From Omnitrophica WOR_2 bacterium RIFCSPLOWO2_12_FULL_51_8 (lineage in GTDB: Bacteria > Omnitrophota > Gorgyraeia > Gygaellales > Profunditerraquicolaceae), in the NCBI GenBank assembly GCA_001805895.1, contig MHHD01000039.1, positions 1 to 12,330 on the forward strand: DNA of 12,330 nt. The letters run 5' to 3'. This document shows positions 1 to 6,221 of the stretch, one piece after another (the stretch's first letter is position 1; each line of letters starts with the position of its first letter). The position numbers and the translations under genes are program-made. A model generated the notes under the pieces. That model was not told where the DNA came from, did no database searches, and saw nothing but the letters and a program-made list of their open reading frames with translations.

Positions 1-1
1 C

Positions 2-589
2 AAAAAGATAGAGATGCATTTTTTGCCGGATGTCTATGTGAAGTGCGATATCTGCAAGGGCCTGAGGTTCAATGAAGCGACACTGCAGGTGCTGTATAAA
101 GGTAAGTCTATCGCCCAGGTATTGGAGATGACCGTGGAGGAGGCATTAGGCCTTCTTGCCAAGATCCCCCGGATAGAGCATACCCTGGCCTATTTGAATG
201 ACGTGGGCTTAGGTTATATCCAGTTGGGCCAATCCGCCACCACCCTTTCCGGAGGCGAGGCGCAGCGGATAAAATTATCCGCGGAATTAAGCCGGCGCTC
301 TACCGGCAGGACCCTTTATATCTTAGATGAGCCGACCACCGGCCTCCATTTTGCCGACGTGGAAAAATTGCTTTCCGTGCTGCGCCGGCTGGTCGGGCGC
401 GGCAATACCGTGATTGTCATCGAGCATAATTTGGAGGTGGTCAAATGCTGCGACTATATTATTGACCTTGGTCCGGAAGGGGGAGACAAGGGCGGGGAAG
501 TGGTTGCCTGCGGCAGCCCGGAGGAGCTTGCCCGCGTCGAGAGATCTTATACCGGGCAGTTCCTGAGGAAAGTATTGAAGGATGGATAG
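2..589 (+). CDS. uvrA: UvrA excinuclease ABC subunit A, C-terminal part (5' truncated)
   Basis: This is the damage-recognition ATPase of nucleotide excision repair, a cytoplasmic protein that works with UvrB. About 195 residues are visible. The reading frame is open to the left edge (K-K-I-E before the first Met at 14), so the start lies outside the window and the Met at 14 is internal. A CxxC pair (CDIC, near 44-55) matches the second half of the C-terminal zinc finger of UvrA. It is followed by the ABC signature LSGGEAQR (245-268), Walker B LYILDEPTTGLH (314-349) and the switch histidine in VIVIEHN (His at 425-427). The order and spacing are those of the second nucleotide-binding domain of UvrA. 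The gene ends at a TAG at 587-589 and the next gene follows after 30 nt. Identification is certain; nothing looks degenerate. Confidence 0.97.
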   Translation, partial: KKIEMHFLPDVYVKCDICKGLRFNEATLQVLYKGKSIAQVLEMTVEEALGLLAKIPRIEHTLAYLNDVGLGYIQLGQSATTLSGGEAQRIKLSAELSRRSTGRTLYILDEPTTGLHFADVEKLLSVLRRLVGRGNTVIVIEHNLEVVKCCDYIIDLGPEGGDKGGEVVACGSPEELARVERSYTGQFLRKVLKDG

Positions 590-603
590 AGAAGTGGTAT
601 AGT
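575..603 (+). promoter_or_regulatory. Candidate sigma70-type promoter ahead of the TPR gene
   Basis: TTGAAG (575-580) and TATAGT (598-603) are separated by 17 nt, matching 4/6 and 5/6 of the -35/-10 consensus. The site overlaps the last codons of uvrA. A start about 7 nt downstream would fall at the Shine-Dalgarno-like AGGA (610-613), leaving a very short leader before the ATG at 620, which weakens the call. Confidence 0.35.
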
Positions 604-619
604 AACCACAGGAATAAAT

Positions 620-3130
620 ATGTTTAAATCCAAAAAATTTAGATTAAAAACATTTAAGTTTTGGGTTTTGGTCATTTGGTCATCGATTATTGTTTCGAAT
701 TTCGAATTTCGAATTTCGAATTTGTCTCTCTATGCCCAGGATGCCAGGGAGGAAGAGGCGCTGTTTGTGGCCAATAAGGCCTTTGAGGATGGTTTCTACG
801 ATGTCAGCTTAGGGCTGCTGGAACGTTTCCTGCAGACCTATCCCGATTCCGCCAAGACAGGCGAGGCGGAATTATTGATCGGGGAGTGTTACTTCCGCCA
901 GTCTAAGTTCTTAGATGCCTTAGTTAAATTTGAGGCCCTGCTGCAGCGGTCTTCCGGCAAGACAATGAAAGACGCCGCCCTTTACTGGATTGCCGAGGTG
1001 CATTTTAAAGCCAATAATTTCGCCAAGGCCGCTGAATTCCATAAGAGGATAATTGAGGAATACCCGAAGTCCGGCTATATTGCCGCGGCGAATTATTCCC
1101 TGGGCTGGTGCCTGTTCCAGGAGAGTAAATATACTGAAGCGCTGGAATATTTCAGGGTAGTGGAAAAGGATTATCCCCGGGAACCGCAGGGCAAAGACGC
1201 GCCGCTGAAGATCATCGAGTGCCTTTATAACCTTAAAGGTTACGCCCAGCTCAAAGAAAAGGCCGGCGCCTATCTTAAAGTTTACGCGAAGGACGCGGCG
1301 ATCCTGCCCTATCTTTATTTTTACCTTGCCGAGGCGGATTATTATTCCGATAACTTTCAAGAGGCCATCGATGGCTACCGCAGGGCCGGCGCGTCATCGG
1401 GCGATGAAAAATTACAGGCCCTTTCCCGGCTGGGGGAGGCCTGGTCGCGCCTTAAGTTAAAACAGTACCAGGAGGCAGAGGCCATACTTACCCAGCTAAA
1501 GCCAGGGGACCTGGAAAAGAAGAGTCAGGAAGCGTTTTTATTGGGCAAGGCGATTTTGGCTGCCGAAACTAACCGGCCAGGCGAGGCGCAGAAAATCTAC
1601 GACGGATTGCTGGCGCAGACTTCCGACCCCTTAGTTTTGGTCCAGGCCTACTTAGGCAAGGCAGACGCGTTTTATAATGCGGGCAGATTCCAGGAATCAG
1701 CGGCGGTTTATACCGAGGCCCTGAAAAAAGAAGAGCTCAAGGAGGTTTCGGGCGAGATGCGGGACAAGCTGCATTACAGCTTGGCCTGGGCTTATCTGAA
1801 ACAGGGGGAGTTTAAGGAGGCGATTAAAGAATTCCAGAAGATCGCCAGGACCAGCGAAGACAAGACCGTCAAGGCGAGCGCCCTCTGTCAGATCGGAGAC
1901 GCCTATCAGGATTCCGGCGATTACCCGAAGGCCCAGGAAACTTACGATGCGATATTGAAGGATTACCCGGATAGTTTTTACAGCGACTACGTACAGTACC
2001 AGTTGGGGCTGGCGCTGCTCAAGAGCTCAAATTACGACGGGGCGGTCTTAAGCTTCCTGAGCTTAAAGAAGAATTTCCCCGCCTCGAAACTTTTAGACGA
2101 CGCTGCTTACGCCCTGGGCCTGGCCTATTTCCAAAAGCAGGATTACGATTCCAGCCTTGAGGTTTTTAAGAAATTCCAGGGAGAGTTCAGCGACAGTAAT
2201 TTAAAGCCGCAGGCGCTCTACCTCTTCGGTTCAAGCCTTTATAATTTGGGGAAATTCAACGAGGCCATCGCGGTGTTTAAGCATATCGCCGGCGCTTACG
2301 GACAGGACACGGAATTGGCGCAGAAGGCGGAATACGAAATGGCGGATTGTTTCTACCAGTTAGGGAACGAACAGGAAGCCATTGCGCGCTTCAAGCGCCT
2401 GCGCGCGAAATACCCGGCCTCCACGCTCACCGCCGAGATTATGTTCTGGCTGGGCGGATATTACTACCGGCATAATGACTTTGAGCTGGCGCGCCGCTAT
2501 TTTTCTTCGCTGACCCAGGATTTTCCCCAGAGTAATTTAGTCTCCGACGCCTATTACGCCCTGGCATCCAGCTTCGAGGAAGAGGGCAGGCATGAAGAAG
2601 CGGTGAATAATTTTAGAAAAGTAGTTGCCTTGGGCAAGCCGGACCTGAGCGCTCAAGCCGCGGTGGCCATTGCGGACATCTACGGCAAAACGGGCAAAGA
2701 AGATTCCGCGCTGCGGGCATATAAAGAGATCCTTGGGGGAGGCGCGGCGCTGGACAACATCATTTATCCCAAGATAGCAGAGCTATATTTTAAACGCGCT
2801 GATTACAGCGCGGCGCTGGAATTTTACCGCAAGGCCTTAAGTATCGCGCCGGTTAAAGAGGTGCCCGCCATCCAGCTAAAGATCGGCGAGGTTTTACAGG
2901 CGCAGGGGAAAACGCAGGAGGCCATCGAGGAATACCTTAAATGCGCCTACCTCTATCCGGCGGACAATGGCTTTGCGGTAAAGGCATTTTTACGAGTGGC
3001 TAAAATTTATGAGGATAAGGAGAATTTCAAAGAGGCGCAGGGTATTTACCGGAAAATCGTTTCTCTGAATACCGCGGAGGCCAAGTACGCGCGGGAGAGG
3101 ATGGAGTGGATAAAGGAACACGTAAGATAA
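620..3130 (+). CDS. Large exported tetratricopeptide-repeat protein (CpoB/BamD-like repeats)
   Basis: An 836-residue protein made almost entirely of TPR helix pairs from about residue 42 to the end. Repeated patterns such as A..Y..G......A...F...L..YP recur throughout, including forms like YPDSAKTGEAELLIGECYF that are typical of the periplasmic TPR family of CpoB/YbgF and BamD. The N-terminus has a basic start (MFKSKKFRLK), a hydrophobic stretch at about residues 14-26 and a possible signal-peptidase site after LYA (residue 39). The protein is therefore probably periplasmic or attached to the envelope; no lipobox cysteine is seen. AGGA (610-613) sits 6 nt before the ATG. The signal region contains four copies of TTTCGAA and looks built from repeat DNA. 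Directly downstream are ExbB/TolQ- and ExbD/TolR-like genes, which suggests a scaffold in a Tol- or Ton-like energised envelope system. The TPR fold is sure; the exact role is inference. Confidence 0.85.
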   Translation: MFKSKKFRLKTFKFWVLVIWSSIIVSNFEFRISNLSLYAQDAREEEALFVANKAFEDGFYDVSLGLLERFLQTYPDSAKTGEAELLIGECYFRQSKFLDALVKFEALLQRSSGKTMKDAALYWIAEVHFKANNFAKAAEFHKRIIEEYPKSGYIAAANYSLGWCLFQESKYTEALEYFRVVEKDYPREPQGKDAPLKIIECLYNLKGYAQLKEKAGAYLKVYAKDAAILPYLYFYLAEADYYSDNFQEAIDGYRRAGASSGDEKLQALSRLGEAWSRLKLKQYQEAEAILTQLKPGDLEKKSQEAFLLGKAILAAETNRPGEAQKIYDGLLAQTSDPLVLVQAYLGKADAFYNAGRFQESAAVYTEALKKEELKEVSGEMRDKLHYSLAWAYLKQGEFKEAIKEFQKIARTSEDKTVKASALCQIGDAYQDSGDYPKAQETYDAILKDYPDSFYSDYVQYQLGLALLKSSNYDGAVLSFLSLKKNFPASKLLDDAAYALGLAYFQKQDYDSSLEVFKKFQGEFSDSNLKPQALYLFGSSLYNLGKFNEAIAVFKHIAGAYGQDTELAQKAEYEMADCFYQLGNEQEAIARFKRLRAKYPASTLTAEIMFWLGGYYYRHNDFELARRYFSSLTQDFPQSNLVSDAYYALASSFEEEGRHEEAVNNFRKVVALGKPDLSAQAAVAIADIYGKTGKEDSALRAYKEILGGGAALDNIIYPKIAELYFKRADYSAALEFYRKALSIAPVKEVPAIQLKIGEVLQAQGKTQEAIEEYLKCAYLYPADNGFAVKAFLRVAKIYEDKENFKEAQGIYRKIVSLNTAEAKYARERMEWIKEHVR
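693..723 (+). repeat. Four perfect tandem TTTCGAA heptamers inside the TPR gene
   Basis: TTTCGAA is repeated at 693-699, 700-706, 707-713 and 714-720, with a partial TTT at 721-723. Each unit contains the palindrome TTCGAA. Because 7 is not a multiple of 3, successive copies are read in different frames and encode residues around SNFEFRISNL (26-35). A gain or loss of one copy would shift the frame of everything downstream. Confidence 0.95.
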
Positions 3131-3160
3131 CAAGATCTACCAGTCGTTAAGGAGGACAAG

Positions 3161-3796
3161 ATGGACCTTTACAGAATGAGCCTATGGCAGGTGTTCTTGG
3201 CTGGCGGGCCGGTAATGTGGCCGATACTTTTATGTTCGATCTTTGCCCTGGCGATCATCCTGGAAAAATTCTGGTATCTGCATAAAAAAGCCATCGATAC
3301 GCAGGAATTTTTAAACAGCATCCTGGAGAAGATGAAGCGCCGCGACACCAAGGAGGCCCTGGGCCTCTGCGACGGCATCAAGAGCCCGGTCGCCAATATC
3401 CTCAAGGCAGGAATTCTAAAATACGACCGGCCCAAGCCGCAGATCGTGGAAGCCATTGAAGACGCCTCATTATACGAGATCCCGCGCTTAGAGAAAAACC
3501 TGACTGCCTTGGCCACCATCGCGCATGTCTCGCCGCTTCTGGGCCTGCTGGGCACGGTCACCGGGATGGTCCGCTGTTTCCAGACCATTCAGGCCAAGTC
3601 TACCAGCTTCCATCCGGTATCGCCGGGGGATCTGGCCGGGGGGATCTGGGAGGCGCTTTTGACCACGGTCGCCGGGCTGATTGTGGCTATTCCGACCTTC
3701 GTGGCTTATAATTACCTTGCCAGCCGGGTGAACCACTTTATCCTGGAGATGGAAAAGGCCTCGACGGAACTGGTGAATTTTTTGACGGAGGATTAA
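3161..3796 (+). CDS. exbB: MotA/TolQ/ExbB family proton channel protein
   Basis: An inner-membrane subunit that, with an ExbD/TolR partner, uses the proton gradient to drive a TonB- or TolA-like protein. The 211 residues have the family layout: an N-terminal membrane segment (about 17-36, VMWPILLCSIFALAIILEKF), a cytoplasmic middle part, a second segment with the hallmark SPLLGLLGTVTGM (about 124-136), and a third with GIWEALLTTVAGLIVAIPT (161-179). The last two carry the glycines and the threonine that line the channel in this family. Length is normal. The start has a strong Shine-Dalgarno (AAGGAGG about 5 nt before ATG). The gene lies 30 nt after the TPR gene and directly abuts the ExbD-like gene, so all are probably one operon. 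Assignment to TolQ or ExbB cannot be decided from sequence alone. Confidence 0.93.
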   Translation: MDLYRMSLWQVFLAGGPVMWPILLCSIFALAIILEKFWYLHKKAIDTQEFLNSILEKMKRRDTKEALGLCDGIKSPVANILKAGILKYDRPKPQIVEAIEDASLYEIPRLEKNLTALATIAHVSPLLGLLGTVTGMVRCFQTIQAKSTSFHPVSPGDLAGGIWEALLTTVAGLIVAIPTFVAYNYLASRVNHFILEMEKASTELVNFLTED

Positions 3797-4198
3797 GTGA
3801 GGTTCAAGGGAAGGATGGAGTTAGAGCACGGCCTGAAACAGATTGATATCGCGCCGCTGATCGATATTGTTTTTCAACTCCTGATATTTTTTATGCTTAC
3901 TTCCAGTTTTGTGATGCAGCCGGGGATAAAGGTAAATCTACCCAGGGCAGTCACCAGCGAAGCGGTAAAATATGAGAATATCGAGATTATGATTACCAGC
4001 GAAAACGTAGTTTACCTTAATGCTCAAGTGGTCACCACGCAGGAATTAAGATCCCTGCTTAAGTTAGCGGCCAAGAGGAACCAGCCGATACTGATCAAAT
4101 CCGACCGCCGGGCCTCGCTGGGCAGGGTAGTGGAGATTTGGGACCTGGCGCGTGACCTCGGCATCAGCCAGATCAATATCGCGACTAATCAGGAATGA
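3797..4198 (+). CDS. exbD: ExbD/TolR family biopolymer transport protein (GTG start)
   Basis: A 133-residue single-pass inner-membrane protein, partner of the ExbB-like channel. The membrane segment (about 19-37, APLIDIVFQLLIFFMLTSS) contains the invariant family aspartate (D23) that takes part in proton translocation. After it comes a periplasmic domain with the usual pattern: V.LP near 46-49, and ILIKSDRRASLGRVVEI at 98-114, corresponding to the family 'v.i..D...y..vv...d' motif. I chose the GTG at 3797, which abuts the upstream TAA and has GGAGG (3787-3791) 5 nt before it. An ATG at 3815 is the alternative but has poorer spacing. Coupling to the upstream gene is likely. Family identity is firm; TolR versus ExbD is open. 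Confidence 0.92.
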   Translation: MRFKGRMELEHGLKQIDIAPLIDIVFQLLIFFMLTSSFVMQPGIKVNLPRAVTSEAVKYENIEIMITSENVVYLNAQVVTTQELRSLLKLAAKRNQPILIKSDRRASLGRVVEIWDLARDLGISQINIATNQE

Positions 4199-4202
4199 AA
4201 AG

Positions 4203-4375
4203 GCAAGGCTACAGAGGCAAACAAGGCAGGCAAGGCTATCTGGGCAACAGGGGTAAAGGGCTAAAAAGGCAGAAGGGCTACCAAGGGAAAACCCTTTATA
4301 GCCATTTTGCCCTTCAATAGCCTTGTTGCCTTATTGCCCTCATAGCCCTGTTTGCCCTGCATGCCTTTAATAGCC
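4203..4375. repeat. Long near-palindromic repeat element between exbD and the tonB-like gene
   Basis: The 185-nt gap holds no gene. Its left half is purine-rich with GGCTA at 4207, 4234, 4259 and 4276. Its right half is pyrimidine-rich with TAGCC at 4299, 4318, 4343 and 4371. The spacings (27, 25, 17 and then 19, 25, 28) mirror each other around an axis near 4290, with GGCA/TGCC words in between. The apex is AAGGG-AAAA-CCCTT (4283-4296). The transcript could fold into one long imperfect hairpin. It may be a mobile palindromic repeat, a processing site or an attenuator. No T-tract follows, so it is not a classical terminator. Confidence 0.8.
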
Positions 4376-4383
4376 ATTTAGCT

Positions 4384-5028
4384 ATGATTAATCATCTTTT
4401 CCGCAAAACAATATTTATTTCTCTGCTCAGCCATATTACGGTATTTAGTATCTTCGGTTTCTCTTTCGGCCGGGTGATGCCTGCGGCAGGCTCCGGCCGG
4501 GTGAATTTCTGGGGGCAGATCTTAAACGTTTCGCAGGTGGTTAAACCTGAGGTTGCTCCTAAAGCCGCGTTGCTCAAGAAAGATAAATTTTTCCTTCCCG
4601 CGCACCTCCCGGACGCGCCAAATCAACAGTCAGGAGGGGAGTTAAAGGCGGTATCCGGGTATTTCTTTAAGCCATTTTCGCCGGCGGTGTTCGGCAGGGA
4701 AAAGGCTCCTTTTGCCTATAAGGCGCCCCCCCCGCCTATTCCCCGGGAAAGAGCGGAAGGCGGGATTATCTTCCACCCCGTCCTGCCCTATCACTTCACG
4801 CTCTTTTTCCGTGACCGGCAGGTGGCGCATGTGGAGCTTAGTTTCAGGCTGGTACCCCACACTGCGCAGAATACCTTTGAGATCAAGCGCAAGATTTCTT
4901 CCGGCAACCTGGAGGTGGATCTCTTAAGCATGCGCTATATCTGGCATTATCTTTTCGTGCGGCAGGCCGATCTAACCGCCGCTGACCATTGGCAGACGGT
5001 AAAGATCGATCTCTCGCGGGAAGATTAG
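4384..5028 (+). CDS. TonB-like envelope protein of the exbBD operon (divergent)
   Basis: A 214-residue protein with an N-terminal membrane anchor (about 9-28, TIFISLLSHITVFSIFGFSF), a proline-bearing linker (APPPPIP near 114-120) and a C-terminal domain of about 85 residues. The layout (cytoplasmic tip, single membrane helix, proline-rich periplasmic stretch, small C-terminal domain) and its place after ExbB- and ExbD-like genes are those of TonB/TolA proteins. The C-terminal part has VAHVELSFRLV (148-158), then KISSGNLEVDLLSMRYIWHY (170-189) and WQTVKIDL (203-210). This resembles the TonB C-terminal pattern of a beta strand, then SSGN..LD.aal..v....F, and a final strand. The resemblance is my reading by eye and the family is not firmly recognised. 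No Shine-Dalgarno is visible before the ATG. A run of eight C (4726-4733) codes for the prolines. Confidence 0.6.
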   Translation: MINHLFRKTIFISLLSHITVFSIFGFSFGRVMPAAGSGRVNFWGQILNVSQVVKPEVAPKAALLKKDKFFLPAHLPDAPNQQSGGELKAVSGYFFKPFSPAVFGREKAPFAYKAPPPPIPRERAEGGIIFHPVLPYHFTLFFRDRQVAHVELSFRLVPHTAQNTFEIKRKISSGNLEVDLLSMRYIWHYLFVRQADLTAADHWQTVKIDLSRED

Positions 5029-5043
5029 GTTCTTGGTTTTCGC

Positions 5044-5268
5044 ATGATCAGTATAGACTTTTCCTTAACCGTAGCCTTGTTTACCGCCGTTTCGCTGGGC
5101 GCGTTATTGGTCATCTGGGTCTTCAGCAGGAAACAAAAAGACAAGGAATTAAGCCTGAATCCGGCGTTTATCTGGTTCTGCTCGGTCTGTACCTATAATT
5201 ACGTCAACACCAAAGAGGATAAAATTTCCGTCTGCCCGCGCTGCGGGAGCTATAATAAGAAGGAATAA
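5044..5268 (+). CDS. Small membrane protein with C-terminal zinc ribbon
   Basis: A 74-residue protein of unknown function. It has one membrane helix (about 8-27, LTVALFTAVSLGALLVIWVF), a short basic stretch (RKQKDK) and a C-terminal domain with two cysteine pairs, CSVC (46-49) and CPRC (64-67), spaced like a zinc ribbon. The basic residues after the helix suggest the ribbon faces the cytoplasm. It starts 15 nt after the tonB-like gene and probably ends that operon. There is no clear Shine-Dalgarno, and the alternative frame at 4989-5198 has no recognisable content. The cysteine pattern and the helix make a real gene likely; the function cannot be named. Confidence 0.7.
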   Translation: MISIDFSLTVALFTAVSLGALLVIWVFSRKQKDKELSLNPAFIWFCSVCTYNYVNTKEDKISVCPRCGSYNKKE

Positions 5269-5275
5269 AAAGTTA

Positions 5276-5303
5276 TTGACCGCGCGGTATTTTGATTTAT
5301 AAT
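5276..5303 (+). promoter_or_regulatory. Sigma70-type promoter of the winged-helix/PilX-like unit
   Basis: TTGACC (5276-5281) and a perfect TATAAT (5298-5303) are separated by 16 nt, with transcription expected from about 5310. A perfect palindrome ACCGCGCGGT (5279-5288) overlaps the -35 box and could be an operator. The following ATG at 5343 has GGAGG at 5332-5336. Confidence 0.7.
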
Positions 5304-5342
5304 AACCTTGGGTCAAGAGAATAGAACTTACGGAGGTAGAAG

Positions 5343-5552
5343 ATGATTACCGAAATCGGCATCGTCGCCGGCGACATCTGGCATTTCCTGGACCAACACG
5401 GCGAAACAAATCTAGCCCGGCTGGTCAAGGGGATTGACAAGCCGCGCGATAATGTCCTGATTAGTTTAGGCTGGCTGGCCAGGGAAGGGCATGTCCTGCT
5501 GCAGCAGGTTGACGGCGGCGAATACCGCATCGCCTTAAGGAAGAATGCCTGA
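5343..5552 (+). CDS. Small winged helix-turn-helix protein (DUF2582-like)
   Basis: A 69-residue protein consisting of one winged-helix fold. Helices are predicted at about residues 3-18 (TEIGIVAGDIWHFLDQ), 23-31 (NLARLVKGI) and 34-48 (PRDNVLISLGWLAREG), and a beta wing at 49-64 (HVLLQQVDGGEYRIAL). The pattern of G..AG.iw..L...g......L.k........v..alGWLareg.i matches my memory of the DUF2582 winged-helix family, whose members are short DNA-binding-like proteins of unknown target. It has its own good promoter and a strong Shine-Dalgarno (GGAGG, 6 nt spacing). Its last 8 nt overlap the start of the PilX-like gene, so the two are probably translated together. It may regulate its own promoter; this is inference. 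Confidence 0.85.
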   Translation: MITEIGIVAGDIWHFLDQHGETNLARLVKGIDKPRDNVLISLGWLAREGHVLLQQVDGGEYRIALRKNA

Positions 5553-5997
5553 GCTTGGTTCAGGAAAAAAGGCAGTGGCGCTTTTAGTGGTGATGGCGAC
5601 TATCTTAGTAGTAATGGGTTTAACCAGCGCCATCCTGAATATCGTTTCCAGCCATTACCGCCTGACCCACCATCAGGTCAGCCGCATCCAGGCCTATTAT
5701 GCCTCGATGGCCGGGATTAACTATGCGTATGAAAAGCTAAGGACTAATGACTCTGCCTGGAAGCCAGCCGACGATGAAACAAAAACTTTTTTCCTCTGCA
5801 GGGTTCTTGATAATTGTCCACCAGCTCCCGCGGGCGCGTCTTCTAATAAAATAGAAGAAAGTAATTTTCCGGTTTCCATCCAGAGCGTTAAAATCGAGGT
5901 GATCGGAAAAGATGTCTCGAACTGCAACCCGCCGCCAGACGATACCGGTTTTTGCATTAAAGCCGCCGCCAACTACGCCTACACTAATCCCCCATAG
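5545..5997 (+). CDS. PilX/GspK-like pilus-associated (minor pseudopilin-type) protein
   Basis: A 150-residue protein with the N-terminal architecture of PilX/GspK-type pilus proteins: a short basic leader (GSGKK, 5-9), a hydrophobic helix (about 10-33, AVALLVVMATILVVMGLTSA) and an extended amphipathic helix ending in RIQAYYASMAGINYAYEKLR (47-66). The latter matches the conserved 'r...ay..AeaGi.yA...L' segment of the family. The globular part is short and has four cysteines (85, 91, 127, 137), able to form two disulfides if exported. A classical G/F prepilin-peptidase site is missing; cleavage after G6 would leave a lysine at +1, which is unusual. AAGGA precedes the ATG, which overlaps the winged-helix gene by 8 nt. 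It sits just before the pilus assembly operon, in keeping with a pilus role. It could instead be an anchored, unprocessed protein. Confidence 0.7.
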   Translation: MPELGSGKKAVALLVVMATILVVMGLTSAILNIVSSHYRLTHHQVSRIQAYYASMAGINYAYEKLRTNDSAWKPADDETKTFFLCRVLDNCPPAPAGASSNKIEESNFPVSIQSVKIEVIGKDVSNCNPPPDDTGFCIKAAANYAYTNPP

Positions 5998-6221
5998 TCC
6001 TTGCCGCTTAATTAACACCTTTTAACACTTTATTATAATAAAAGTAAGTCTATTATAAAGTAATGAACTTTAATTGATTATTATTCTCCGACGGATAATC
6101 AGCGCTAAAAGTAAGTTTGAGTAAGTATATTATAGAAAATACTTGACAATATATAACTTTTATGGTTCAATTAAAAAGACTTATTTATTCCAGCTAGTTT
6201 TTTAAAAAAAATGTATCAACC
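5998..6221. other. AT-rich non-coding regulatory gap before the pilus operon
   Basis: No gene is seen in these 224 nt. The base composition is far more AT-rich than its neighbours. It contains GTAAGT three times (6044, 6111, 6121). Two of these extend into the near-identical GTAAGTxTATTATA at 6044-6057 and 6121-6134, and AAAAGTAAGT occurs at 6040-6049 and 6107-6116. The last two GTAAGT words are exactly 10 nt apart, about one helical turn. These look like binding sites for a regulator or for upstream promoter contacts. No RNA gene or terminator is recognisable. Confidence 0.6.
6143..6171 (+). promoter_or_regulatory. Candidate promoter of the type IV pilus operon
   Basis: A perfect -35 box TTGACA (6143-6148) is followed after 17 nt by TTCAAT (6166-6171), a 4/6 match to the -10 box. 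The repeated GTAAGT elements lie just upstream. Transcription would start near 6178, giving a leader of about 44 nt before the ATG at 6222. The weak -10 box suggests need for an activator. Confidence 0.5.

Noticed and set aside
693..723. CRISPR-type repeat
   Set aside because: The units are 7 nt, directly adjacent with no spacers, and lie inside a coding frame.
4276..4303. Rho-independent terminator after exbD
   Set aside because: The apex hairpin lacks a following T-run and is only the tip of a longer symmetric repeat.
4712..4927. Alternative + frame inside the tonB-like gene
   Set aside because: The Arg/Ser/Pro-rich product is typical of a shifted frame; the main frame carries the membrane anchor and the SSGN-type domain.
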